A DNA stretch of 64,000 nucleotides from NCBI GenBank assembly GCA_910585625.1, contig CAJUFQ010000010.1, positions 33,333-97,332 of the forward strand, given 5' to 3'. Both the position numbers and the translations under genes were made by a program. Each line of letters begins with the position of its first letter. Within the stretch, counting starts at the first letter, position 1. Under the pieces are notes generated by a model that saw nothing but the letters and a program-made list of their open reading frames with translations, made no database searches and was not told where the DNA came from. Positions 1 through 8,341 of this stretch are shown one piece after another. The stretch comes from an uncultured Lachnospiraceae bacterium. GTDB taxonomy: Bacteria; Bacillota; Clostridia; Lachnospirales; Lachnospiraceae.

Positions 1-298
1 AAATCTGGCGCACAAACCGGTACTGCTCCCCGATATGCCGCTTGCAGACAATCATATCTCCCTTTCGTCCATCCTGGTCTGATCGGATAATCTTTAGCTC
101 CTCGCCTTTTCCGCGATCCACATAATAGAGATACCCATCCTGGAGGTGGATCTGTTCAATATAATTCAATTTGATAGCGCTTCCGTAAATGCTGGCCACG
201 GCCATGGCTGCAGCTGCGGCTATCAAAATCACGCACAGCCCCGCCAGACTTTTCTTTCCCAACCTGCCCCGCAAGCCAGATAAAGTTTTCTTCTCCAT
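1..298 (-). CDS. membrane-anchored hypothetical protein (partial, C-terminus outside window)
   Basis: The first 99 residues are present and the gene runs off the left edge. The start ATG at 298 is preceded by GAGGG at good spacing. Residues about 17-39 form one hydrophobic helix after a basic N-terminus (MEKKTLSGLRGRLGKK), so the protein is probably a type II membrane protein. The following residues, with phrases such as DGYLYYVD and LKIIRSDQDG, resemble beta-propeller-type strands outside the cytoplasm; that is inference. It lies 33 bases after the PAAR-like gene on the same strand, so it is probably the last or a late gene of the injection-system operon. Function unknown. Confidence 0.6.
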   Translation of the reverse strand, partial: MEKKTLSGLRGRLGKKSLAGLCVILIAAAAAMAVASIYGSAIKLNYIEQIHLQDGYLYYVDRGKGEELKIIRSDQDGRKGDMIVCKRHIGEQYRFVRQI

Positions 299-331
299 AT
301 TTTTCCCTCAGAATTCAGACTGCTGTTTGCT

Positions 332-715
332 TTAAAGCTGCACGGTCTGGCAGCCCGAGTTTGTAAACTGTATCGTCCCTCCATAAGAACAGGTCAGCTT
401 ACATTGATTGTTGACTGCCGGCTTGCCCCCGACCAGCACCTGAGGGACGCCAGGCGCCCAAGGGCCTGCCGGGACTGGCGTGCAAGGCATAGGAGTCAGT
501 ACCCCCATCGCCGCAGCAGTCGCCGCAGCCACTGTTGGGTTTGCCATGCTCTGGCACATCCCAAAAGGCGTGATATTCACAAATGGTACATTGTCAGAAA
601 TCGTCGCCAGCGGCATCGCCGACACAGTCCTTGCCGCCGGCAGCACATTCAGCACCGAGGGCGCCATACCAAAGCTACAAGTCATTGATGCCCCTCCCGT
701 CACACATAATCCCAT
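332..715 (-). CDS. PAAR-like spike-tip protein (DUF4280 family)
   Basis: The 127-residue protein begins MGLCVTGGASMTCSFG, the typical opening of DUF4280/PAAR-like proteins, and continues with Pro/Gly/Cys-rich loops (NITPFGMC, PMPCTPVPAGPW, KPAVNNQCKLTCSYGG). Proteins of this family cap the tip of contractile-machine spikes and may carry effectors. I chose the ATG at 715 because AAAGAGGAGG precedes it; the longer frame to 880 overlaps the upstream gene and has no family similarity. It sits at the end of the baseplate gene series, which fits the role of a spike cap (Afp10-like function). Confidence 0.85.
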   Translation of the reverse strand: MGLCVTGGASMTCSFGMAPSVLNVLPAARTVSAMPLATISDNVPFVNITPFGMCQSMANPTVAAATAAAMGVLTPMPCTPVPAGPWAPGVPQVLVGGKPAVNNQCKLTCSYGGTIQFTNSGCQTVQL

Positions 716-746
716 AATCTTTCCTCCTCTTTCCACTGAAATACGC

Positions 747-1484
747 CTATATGTCCACATGATTTTCTTGCGCGCGCTGAATCTCTGCCTCCCCGCAGAC
801 CTCTTTTCCTGCCTCCTCAAACGAATAGTACAAGATACATACGTCCTTGGGGACGTCGCCCAGCAGTAAGTAAAACGCACCGTCTTCGTCGGCAGCTGTC
901 TCCTGCGCCGGGTAAATAACCGTGTCTTTTTTATTATATGCAGCTTTCAGCGGCCTCCCCAGCTTAAAAATTTCGGCATCGCCATCTGCCCGCTTCACAT
1001 CGAAATACTCTCCTGCTTTTCGCTGTTTTCTGCCGATATGCCAGAAGTTCTTCCTCCTTGCCCCCTTCTGGTAAAAGGAAATCTGCCCCTCCCCTTTTTC
1101 GTAGTCTCCTATCAGGCGGCAGCAAGCCTGCTCGTCTTCCATATAGAACCGAATCGTCTGTCCCGGCCGGGCCATGCCTCGCACAACCGTCGTCCCCGCA
1201 CCCAACGGATATGCCGGGGAAGGGTACAGAAATACTTCCGACAGCTCTGCTCCATAATCTATGGGCATACTTAACTGCCTACGCTGGTAAATGGGGGACT
1301 CGGTTTCTATCTCCATCTGCGCACCGACTGCATCCAGGATCAGGAAATACCCTCCTCCCTTTTTTTCCGTCCTCCCCCCGGAGAGGGAACGGACACGGAT
1401 GCCTGAAGATATCGGTTCTCCCGTAAATGCATCCAGAAACAGCAAAGCTTTTGACAGCCGTATCTTCGTCTCATGTATTAGCAT
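747..1484 (-). CDS. injection-system accessory protein with beta-sandwich-like repeats
   Basis: About 245 residues, not confidently recognised. The N-terminal part (ALLFLDAFTGEPISSGIRV) reads like a carboxypeptidase-regulatory or prealbumin-type beta-sandwich that describes substitutable loops, and a similar pattern recurs near the C-terminus (ETAADEDGAFYLLLGDVP). No signal peptide or membrane segment. The start at 1484 has GGAAAGG nine bases upstream; an ATG at 1493 is possible but its ribosome site would be too close. It begins one base after the stop of the DUF4255 gene, so translation is probably coupled. Position between tube terminator and PAAR suggests a structural or cargo-adaptor role. 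Confidence 0.7.
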   Translation of the reverse strand: MLIHETKIRLSKALLFLDAFTGEPISSGIRVRSLSGGRTEKKGGGYFLILDAVGAQMEIETESPIYQRRQLSMPIDYGAELSEVFLYPSPAYPLGAGTTVVRGMARPGQTIRFYMEDEQACCRLIGDYEKGEGQISFYQKGARRKNFWHIGRKQRKAGEYFDVKRADGDAEIFKLGRPLKAAYNKKDTVIYPAQETAADEDGAFYLLLGDVPKDVCILYYSFEEAGKEVCGEAEIQRAQENHVDI

Positions 1485-1485
1485 A

Positions 1486-2064
1486 CTATGCATCCTTTCC
1501 AGAAAAACGGTAACTGATTTCCTGCACGCGTTTTACTGATTTCTTTCTCGTAGACTGAATTTCTACCGGGCCTGCCGTGTAGAACAATGAGGCTTTATAC
1601 GCCGCGTTGGGTACGGTCCAGACCCGCACCTTTTCCTCCATCTCCATATCCTGCATCTGGATACGGATATTCGCGCCTCCCGGCTCTCCGGTAGGCGTAA
1701 AATTATCTGGATCAAGCGCCGCTTTATCCCGGAATGCCTGGATAATCCTGCCCAATATCTGGTGTTCCTGCACTGCCCGGTATTTTAAATCACTCTGCAG
1801 ATAAAGGGTAATCATATAATACAGCCTCACATAGGTCGAAGGGTAACGCTGGGCGTCCCTGCCGATATCCCGCATCTCATGGGCCTGGATGGAGGTGTCT
1901 TCCCGGACGTCATAAAGCCACACCCCGACTGCATAATCCCCATGGTCTTCCGGGGAACACAGCCCAATCTGATCCGGGCTGTTTAACAGCTCGGGAATCA
2001 ACGCTTCCTTTAACAGCATCAGCATTCCTTCCCCTGTGTCTGCAATCTTTGTATAATCTGACAT
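1486..2064 (-). CDS. DUF4255 / Pvc16-like tube terminator
   Basis: The 192-residue protein matches the DUF4255 pattern: an N-terminal helix ending in a short loop, then VGVWLYDVRED, a RYPSTYVRLYYMITLY strand-helix unit and QEHQILGRIIQAF. In Photorhabdus virulence cassettes and Afp the homologue (gene 16) caps the tube at the distal end and stops its growth. Length agrees with the short members of the family. AGAGGG lies upstream of the ATG. It is separated by 62 bases from the MORN gene upstream, the same strand. Confidence 0.85.
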   Translation of the reverse strand: MSDYTKIADTGEGMLMLLKEALIPELLNSPDQIGLCSPEDHGDYAVGVWLYDVREDTSIQAHEMRDIGRDAQRYPSTYVRLYYMITLYLQSDLKYRAVQEHQILGRIIQAFRDKAALDPDNFTPTGEPGGANIRIQMQDMEMEEKVRVWTVPNAAYKASLFYTAGPVEIQSTRKKSVKRVQEISYRFSGKDA

Positions 2065-2126
2065 CTCATCCCTCTTTTCTTTTGCAGCGCCATGGGCAGC
2101 CGCCTGTCCTGATTTCTTGTCTGCAC

Positions 2127-4436
2127 TTATGGCATACTCTCCTGCCGTGACATATATTCATTTTCCTCATCGATTTCTTCCATGCGCTCAGGCACGGTCA
2201 GTACGCCGTTGCGGAATTCCCCTGCATCAAGCACCCTTCCGCTGGAAGCGTCATATCGGATACCGCGGCCATAGTAGCGTCCATTGATAAAGCTGCCTTT
2301 ATAGAGCAAGTTCCCAGACTCGTCCCACAGCTTTCCTGAACCATAATAGCTGCCTCGTAAGAACCCTCCATCGTAAATCAAGTTTCCATTTGATGCGGAG
2401 TAGAGCTTCCCGGTTCCGCTGTATTCTCCTTTATAGAATTCTCCATCGTAGACGAGCCTTTCCGTCTGGGCGTCTGTCAGCTTGCCCGCCCCCTGGTAGA
2501 GGCCCGCCACAAAACTGCCCTCATAAATTACCAGGTCTTTTTCGACGTCATATAGGCTGCCCGTACCATCATACAAATCTGACTTAAACGCCCCATCGTA
2601 AATGAGCCTGCCTTTTTCGTCATATGATTTGCCGATGCCCTCTTTCCTACCCTGAACATACGCCCCATCGTAGACGAGCCTGCCTTTTTCGTCATATGAT
2701 TTGCCTTCTCCTTCGTATTTCCCATTGACAAACCCGCCTTCATAGACAGGAATGCCATTGTCATAGAGCGTGCCTTCGCCCTCATATTTACCCTTAACGA
2801 ATTCCCCTTCGAATTCAGTGTTCCCCTCCATATCATAAGAGGTTCCGCTGCCTTCCTTTTTGCCTTTGACAAATTCGCCCTCGTAGACAAGGATGCTGCC
2901 TGCGCTGTTCTCAGAATCTTGCTCTGTGCCGCTCTCAGGATCTTCCTCTGTGCCGCCTTCAGATTCTTGCTCTGTGCCGCCCTCAGGATCTTCCTCTGTG
3001 CCGCTTTCTGAATCTGCACTTCCCACAGCCTCAGCGCTTCCAATATCTCCTGCTCCCCCGGAATCTCCGGCATCTCCGGCACTTCCAATGCCTCCGTTGC
3101 TGCCAGAACTTCCAGTATTTTCTTGGTTCCCAGTTCCCCCGGTATTTCCGCCATTCCCGCTACTTCCGCTGTTCCCGGCATTTCCCCCGTTCCCTGCACC
3201 AGACGGTGTTCCTGTTCCTCCGTCTCCAGAATTTCCTGCTCCTATAACGCCCCCGCTTCCATTCCCAGAGCCGGAAACAGTTGTCCCGATGCCTTCACCA
3301 CTTTCCGTTCCGGCTGCCTCCGCACTGCCTACGCTTCCTGTTCCGGCTGCCTCCGCACTGCCTACGCTTCCTGTTCCGGCTGCCTCCCCAGAGGCAGACG
3401 CTATGCTGGCATAGAGCTTTCCTTCTCCCTCATACTTCCCATTAACAAAATCCCCTTCATAAGCTACATTGCCGTCCTCATCGTATTCGGTCCCGGAACC
3501 TTCCTTTTTACCGTCTGCAAACTCTCCGTCATAGGCAAGTTCCCCATCCTCATATAATTTCCCTTCCCCTTCATACTCCCCTTGCGCATTAATTGTCCCC
3601 TCATAGAGGACATTTCCTTGCGCATCTTCCAAAACAGCCGCCTGCAGCACAGGCTGTCCATCCTCAAACGTGCCCTCGGCAACTACATTCCCTTCCTCAT
3701 CATAGAGCGTCCCTTTGCCTTCCGGCTCTCCTTTGGCAAGGGTTCCCACATACGCTTCCTGTCCGTTGGGGAAATACAATGTCCCATTCCCCTCGTAAAG
3801 GCCATTTTTGAACTCCCCTTTATATGCCAGATTCCCCTCTTCATCATAAAGCAGCCCTTGCCCCTCATACTGATTCAGTAAGAACGTCCCCTTGTAACGA
3901 AGCGTCTCCGTGTTCTCATAATAAAGCTCACCCTCGCCAGAGTATGCTTCCATCTCAAAATCTCCCTCATACAAGAGAGATCCTTCATATGTATAGAGCT
4001 GGCCTTTACCATTGATGCGCCCCTCCTCCATCGTACCCTTAAAAATCAAGGATCCTTCTTCAGACAGCAGCTCTACCTTGCCGTTGTACCCGACCATATC
4101 CGGTGCGTTCACTACCATCGTCTTGATGAAGAAATTCGACACCAGGATAGGGTGCAGAAGTTTCAGGTAGAGGATTGGGAGGATTGCCACCGCAATCAGG
4201 ATCATGTACACCATCCTCTTGAGAACATAGTACCGCCCAAAGGAAAAGTAATCTTGTATTGTCCGTTCCTTCTTATTCTTTTTACTATTGATGCCTTTGC
4301 GCACATCGCTCAATACCTTTGAGGCAAAGGAATCCGGGCTTAACATCCTCTTTCCCTTACGGATAACAACCTGCACCGGCGCCATCAAAATATGGGACAG
4401 CCTTCTGGCTGTACGGCCAATTAATCCGCCCTGCAT
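2127..4436 (-). CDS. membrane-anchored MORN-repeat protein
   Basis: 769 residues. A basic cytoplasmic N-terminus of about 74 residues is followed by a hydrophobic segment (about 75-98). Two blocks of MORN-type repeats (Y-x-G-x-F-x-x-G-x-x-x-G-x-G-x-x-Y) run from about 115 to 345 and about 520 to 735. Between them is a low-complexity linker rich in Gly, Ser and Ala, then an acidic stretch of four near-identical GTEQ/EDPE-type units. MORN repeats bind membranes or proteins in other systems; here they would face outward if the helix is a signal anchor. It is embedded in the injection-system operon between the pseudokinase-like gene and the tube terminator. The start is set by AGGAGGG. Role unknown. 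Confidence 0.8.
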   Translation of the reverse strand: MQGGLIGRTARRLSHILMAPVQVVIRKGKRMLSPDSFASKVLSDVRKGINSKKNKKERTIQDYFSFGRYYVLKRMVYMILIAVAILPILYLKLLHPILVSNFFIKTMVVNAPDMVGYNGKVELLSEEGSLIFKGTMEEGRINGKGQLYTYEGSLLYEGDFEMEAYSGEGELYYENTETLRYKGTFLLNQYEGQGLLYDEEGNLAYKGEFKNGLYEGNGTLYFPNGQEAYVGTLAKGEPEGKGTLYDEEGNVVAEGTFEDGQPVLQAAVLEDAQGNVLYEGTINAQGEYEGEGKLYEDGELAYDGEFADGKKEGSGTEYDEDGNVAYEGDFVNGKYEGEGKLYASIASASGEAAGTGSVGSAEAAGTGSVGSAEAAGTESGEGIGTTVSGSGNGSGGVIGAGNSGDGGTGTPSGAGNGGNAGNSGSSGNGGNTGGTGNQENTGSSGSNGGIGSAGDAGDSGGAGDIGSAEAVGSADSESGTEEDPEGGTEQESEGGTEEDPESGTEQDSENSAGSILVYEGEFVKGKKEGSGTSYDMEGNTEFEGEFVKGKYEGEGTLYDNGIPVYEGGFVNGKYEGEGKSYDEKGRLVYDGAYVQGRKEGIGKSYDEKGRLIYDGAFKSDLYDGTGSLYDVEKDLVIYEGSFVAGLYQGAGKLTDAQTERLVYDGEFYKGEYSGTGKLYSASNGNLIYDGGFLRGSYYGSGKLWDESGNLLYKGSFINGRYYGRGIRYDASSGRVLDAGEFRNGVLTVPERMEEIDEENEYMSRQESMP
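3307..3389. repeat. 33-bp tandem repeat inside the MORN gene
   Basis: A 33-base unit starting GTTCCGGCTGCCTCCGCACT repeats about 2.5 times in frame, encoding a Gly/Ser/Ala-rich 11-residue unit (AAGTGSVGSAE). It is part of the linker between the two MORN blocks. Units of this kind expand and contract by slippage, so linker length may vary between strains. Confidence 0.85.
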
Positions 4437-4513
4437 ACTTCATCCCTCCTGTCCGGATCATGCTTTATTCCTAAAAATCACACCAAATCTGCCTGCATTC
4501 CCCAAGCAAGCCC

Positions 4514-5401
4514 TTAACGGACGCCCGCCTGCCCACGCTCCTGGATTTCCAGCGTCCCAATCTCCCGGAAAGAGACCCCCTTATCCGAGAGAACCGGATT
4601 AGGCAATGTCAGCAGGAGGTAGATAGCCGCCGACACAATCAGGGCTGCGGCAAGCACTGCCCTGATTTTCGGCAACACCTTCTTAAATCCTTCCCAGGCA
4701 CGCCACCAGATGCGCCCCGGCTTTATTTCCTGCTGCTCGCTTTTGGCCAGCACCGCCTCATAGATGTTGTCATAAGCCACATAACAGTCCCACAGATAGG
4801 CAAAACGCCCCTCCTCCATCTCCCTTTCATACTTCATCAGCTCACGGGAACTTCTCTGTTCCAGCTCTTTGGCAAACAGCTCGCGCACCAGCCCGTGCGT
4901 CCGGCGGATGCAGTCCTTTTCCTTCACTTGCCAGTAATAATCCACCTCTGTGAAATAGTAATTGAAACGGATGCTCAAATCGTCGCCCACCACAATATTA
5001 TCCTTACGCAGGATTTCATAGAGAAAGCACTCCGGCATATTCAAAAGGAAAATCTGCGCATAAATATTTTTCATCAGAAGCAGCCGCTCCGTCAAGCTGT
5101 AATTCCCCTTTTCCATCGCCTGCTGCAGCGTCCTGCCGTCCGCATGGCTGAAAATGATGTAATACTTACCGTCTGCATTGAAACTGGCATGGAGGTCTTT
5201 GAAGGTATAGCTGATATTGTTTTTCGTGGTCACCGGTACCAGCTTCCTCGCCAGCTCCATGTCGCTGACACAGGCAACGGTATATAGCGTACCTCCCCGC
5301 CGGACGGCATCGCATGCGGCATAGAGTTCGATATTCCCGGAACCCATCGTCTTTATCTTTGATATCAGCTCAAACTGTTTATCCTGATACTTAATCACCA
5401 T
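4514..5401 (-). CDS. membrane protein with pseudokinase-like cytoplasmic domain
   Basis: About 295 residues. The N-terminal 230 residues resemble a protein-kinase fold without catalytic residues: KYYIIFSHADGRTLQQAM looks like the hinge and helix D, and YEILRKDNIVVGDDLSIRF sits where a kinase has its HRD catalytic loop, but the HRD aspartate and DFG are absent. A single hydrophobic helix lies near 249-270 of the longer frame, with a short tail outside. This order (pseudokinase, one membrane helix, tail) recalls EssB/YukC of type VII secretion; the comparison is inference from layout only. The ATG at 5401 has AAAGAG nine bases upstream; a GTG at 5410 that overlaps the previous stop is the alternative. 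Confidence 0.65.
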   Translation of the reverse strand: MVIKYQDKQFELISKIKTMGSGNIELYAACDAVRRGGTLYTVACVSDMELARKLVPVTTKNNISYTFKDLHASFNADGKYYIIFSHADGRTLQQAMEKGNYSLTERLLLMKNIYAQIFLLNMPECFLYEILRKDNIVVGDDLSIRFNYYFTEVDYYWQVKEKDCIRRTHGLVRELFAKELEQRSSRELMKYEREMEEGRFAYLWDCYVAYDNIYEAVLAKSEQQEIKPGRIWWRAWEGFKKVLPKIRAVLAAALIVSAAIYLLLTLPNPVLSDKGVSFREIGTLEIQERGQAGVR

Positions 5402-5406
5402 CTGAC

Positions 5407-7134
5407 TCACTCTTTCTCACGTACCACTACAAACGTTGACGCCTGCACCTTCGGATATGCCGAGCTGGAAACTGTTATGTGGTAAATGCCCGGCGTTTCC
5501 GGCGCGGTATATTTGCCATTTTTACTGATTGTCCCGCCATTGTTGTCCTTGACCTTCCATTTCAGCCGGTCATCCGAAAAGCCCTCCAATACGGCGGTAA
5601 ACACCACGCTTTCTCCCACGAACACATTCGGGTTGTCCGGCTGTATGAAAATATGTTTCTTCTTGGCCGACTGAGGCTTCTGCACCTCATTGCGCAGGGC
5701 TGTCCAATGCACCCGCACGCGCTTGGCGTTGCCGTTTTTAACGATCCGCATCCCTATTTCAAACGTACCCTGCGCAGGCTCAAGCTTCGCGCCCAGAGAT
5801 GCCGTAAACCCGCTCTGGCTCTGGAACAGGGAGGCGTCGCCGAACATCATATGGGAATCTCCGGCAAATCCGTTGTCCACCTCATAGCTAAGTTCAATCG
5901 TGACCGGGCCGAATCCCAGCCCATGCACGATTTCATCGGAATATAAGACTTCCCCCGCGCGCATCTGCCCAACCTCAAAGATAACCTCCCCATAAGCAGC
6001 ACGCAGAGGCTTCTCTTCCGCTTCGCCTTTCTTGCCCGCAGCCTCCATCAATCCTGCCTGTTTCAGCATCTTCACATCCTCTGCAAGCCTGCCGATCATC
6101 GCTGTGGAAATTTCCGTGTGCATAATCTTCTGACCAAACGGCAGCGGCTCAATATGCTCAATCAGACAAATATCCCCTGCACGGACCACCTGGATTTTAG
6201 CCAGGTAAATGCCCTGCTGGAATGTATTGCCCACGATATAGTCCATCGCCGTTTTATAATACTGTTTTTGCATCGCTTCGTAGCTGTCCAGGCTGGTGAC
6301 TGCCGCCTGGCTCACGCATTTGTTAGCGTCGGTGTATTCCCTGCCGCCTATCTGCAGCCGGAAGCTGCCCTCCGCCAGGGATGCCTCCGCCTGCACATCC
6401 GGGACGCCGGCAGCCTTAATGGGAATCTCCATCAGATACCTCTTAGCTTTCTCCTGCGCATTCTCCTGGAAACAGACGCGCACCCTGCTGCCCTCCCCGC
6501 TTGTCAGAAATGACAGATCCAGCTCGTATTCGAAGGAAATCTCCTGCTGTCCCAGATATTCAATCTCCACACGCAGGACGGAATCCTTGCCCATTTCCAA
6601 AAAACGCGGCAATACCTGGCAGATACGGACGCCCTGCCCATAGTAAACAACCTTCCGCTCCTCATAGAGGCGGGATGGCGAAAATATTTCCCGTTCCGGC
6701 TCTTCCTGGGTGACGAACAGACGGTAGCCTTCTTTATATTTATTATACTCACTGCTGTTTCTGCCCGCTGTCCCAGTGACATTATGCATCAGTTCCGCAG
6801 CCTCTTCCTGATATTCCAGGCAAAGGTAGTAATAATCTGCCTCTTGCTCGCTGCCATAGCCCTCCAGCTCCGTAATCTTGCGAACCGCCGGTTCATCCAG
6901 CACAATCTCACGCCCTGCAAAGTCTAATGCCAGGCCGCGTTCCACGGAAATGCTCTCATCGTCCACTTCCACGACCCCTAGGCCGCAGACCACGCCGGAG
7001 CCAAAAAGGAAACGGTTGATTGTCCTACGCTTGTCATTAAAATATCTCTGTTCCGTCTCAAAATCTTCTACCGACAGCAGCTTCCCATAAAAATACCGGT
7101 TCCTTTCAAAGGGAAAGCTTTTCAAATTCTTCAT
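5407..7134 (-). CDS. CIS baseplate-associated protein with C-terminal Ig-like domain
   Basis: 575 residues. The N-terminus (RYFYGKLLSVEDFETEQRYF, then NRFLFGSGVVCGLGV) is a signature shared by proteins next to baseplate genes in many eCIS loci; function is not established. The middle is beta-rich. The last 85 or so residues (FVGESVVFTAVLEGFSD, LKWKVKDNNGG, KYTAPETPGIYHITV) form a bacterial Ig-like domain, often used for adhesion on phage tails. AAAGGAGG precedes the start. It overlaps both neighbours by four bases, an ATGA-type coupling. It could serve as a fibre or a baseplate decoration, since no other obvious fibre gene is present. Confidence 0.75.
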   Translation of the reverse strand: MKNLKSFPFERNRYFYGKLLSVEDFETEQRYFNDKRRTINRFLFGSGVVCGLGVVEVDDESISVERGLALDFAGREIVLDEPAVRKITELEGYGSEQEADYYYLCLEYQEEAAELMHNVTGTAGRNSSEYNKYKEGYRLFVTQEEPEREIFSPSRLYEERKVVYYGQGVRICQVLPRFLEMGKDSVLRVEIEYLGQQEISFEYELDLSFLTSGEGSRVRVCFQENAQEKAKRYLMEIPIKAAGVPDVQAEASLAEGSFRLQIGGREYTDANKCVSQAAVTSLDSYEAMQKQYYKTAMDYIVGNTFQQGIYLAKIQVVRAGDICLIEHIEPLPFGQKIMHTEISTAMIGRLAEDVKMLKQAGLMEAAGKKGEAEEKPLRAAYGEVIFEVGQMRAGEVLYSDEIVHGLGFGPVTIELSYEVDNGFAGDSHMMFGDASLFQSQSGFTASLGAKLEPAQGTFEIGMRIVKNGNAKRVRVHWTALRNEVQKPQSAKKKHIFIQPDNPNVFVGESVVFTAVLEGFSDDRLKWKVKDNNGGTISKNGKYTAPETPGIYHITVSSSAYPKVQASTFVVVREKE

Positions 7135-8282
7135 ACTTCTTTTTCCTCCTTTGACTCTGTCTTCGCCATGCCAACCATGGACGGGATTGCAGCCACGCCG
7201 TTCAGGTTTGCGCGCTCATACGCTGCCAGCACACTGTTTACCCCTGCATACACGTTCTGTCCCAGATAAATGCCCTGCCGCAGGATAACCAGGTGCATAT
7301 TGATATGCGCAGGCTTCATGTCTTCAATCATCTTCTTGAGCGCATGCTGTTCCCGCAGTGAAGGCACGGCCTGCTCCCTGACAAGCACGCTCACCTCATA
7401 GGGCCCGCATGCATAAGACTGCCTGAGGCTCTTATACGCGGCCTCGTTCCCCTTATATTTCTCAATGTCGCCGTACTCCAGGAGGAAGGGCCTTTCCCCG
7501 GTAAAAGTGCCGACCATGTGTTCCATATACTCCCTGGTGCCGCGGATTAAGTTCTTTTTTACAATCCCTCCCAGTAAAAGCCTCAGTTTCTGTTCCTGCC
7601 ACAGATGAGCGTCAGAAATGCCCACCCATTTTGCCAGCCAATGTAAGAATTCCGGTTCGGCAACGGCAGGATTGAGCTGCTTTGCAGAATCGGCAATTTT
7701 CTCATTTAAATTCTGGTAGACTGCCTCAAACAGGCCCAGGAACCTTCCCAGAAACTCCTCGCTGCCCCCGCCCTGGTAAATTGCCGGAAGGTACGACAGG
7801 AAGCTTGGACTTGCCGCATAAATCTTCATCTGGCAGATTTCCGGGAGGAAGCCTGCCTGGCAGAAAAGCTGTATTTCCATCCACAGATACCTTCCCCTGG
7901 CATTGTAAAGCAGGATGTCCTGAGGATTTTGCACGGTATGCGCAAGATACGGCTCCATAGCCTTGCGTTTTCTCTCCAAGGGAATCTCCCCATCTTCCAT
8001 CAATTCCTCCCAACGGTAAATCCTGCCGTCTATGGCTGTCTGCCCTTTATCGCTGCAGTAAAAACAGAACTTGACGGAATCATCCCCATAGGCCGTGCTT
8101 TGTATGACCGCACGCTGCCACTGATTCCCGTCCTCACCGCTGTCTAAAAGACGTGAGATAAAAACACCGCTTTCCTGCCCTTCTTTCAAAGCCAGCCCAC
8201 GTTCCGTTATGCGGATTCCGTCCCGGTACCCGGACGCATAATCTTTCTTTTTATTGAACACGATATATCTTATCTGCTGCAC
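7131..8282 (-). CDS. phage tail protein I-like baseplate protein (TIGR02242-like)
   Basis: 383 residues with GTG start (AAAGGGG upstream). Residues about 165-290 show the hallmark of this family: FLSYLPAIYQ, FLGLFEAVYQNLNEKI, then EFLHWLAKWVGI and a RLLLGGIVKKNLIRGTREYM segment. Family members (gpI and eCIS homologues) join baseplate wedges to outer parts. The N-terminal 160 residues are a beta-rich domain specific to this group. It lies directly after the two baseplate-J genes, the usual order in eCIS loci. Confidence 0.85.
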   Translation of the reverse strand: MQQIRYIVFNKKKDYASGYRDGIRITERGLALKEGQESGVFISRLLDSGEDGNQWQRAVIQSTAYGDDSVKFCFYCSDKGQTAIDGRIYRWEELMEDGEIPLERKRKAMEPYLAHTVQNPQDILLYNARGRYLWMEIQLFCQAGFLPEICQMKIYAASPSFLSYLPAIYQGGGSEEFLGRFLGLFEAVYQNLNEKIADSAKQLNPAVAEPEFLHWLAKWVGISDAHLWQEQKLRLLLGGIVKKNLIRGTREYMEHMVGTFTGERPFLLEYGDIEKYKGNEAAYKSLRQSYACGPYEVSVLVREQAVPSLREQHALKKMIEDMKPAHINMHLVILRQGIYLGQNVYAGVNSVLAAYERANLNGVAAIPSMVGMAKTESKEEKEV

Positions 8283-8341
8283 ATCATCGCCCCTTTACCT
8301 TTGGTGGTTCCTCAAACTGCCTGACTGCTGTCCCAAAGAGG

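Noticed and set aside
332..880. 182-residue form of the PAAR-like protein
   Set aside because: The first 55 codons overlap the upstream gene and are unrelated to the family; the ATG at 715 has a strong ribosome site.
2900..3400. Regularly spaced repeats as a CRISPR array
   Set aside because: The repeats are tandem without spacers, keep the reading frame and encode a linker.
2893..3557. Proline/serine-rich frames of up to 173 codons on the plus strand
   Set aside because: They are antisense to the low-complexity linker of the MORN gene; repetitive composition alone keeps these frames open.
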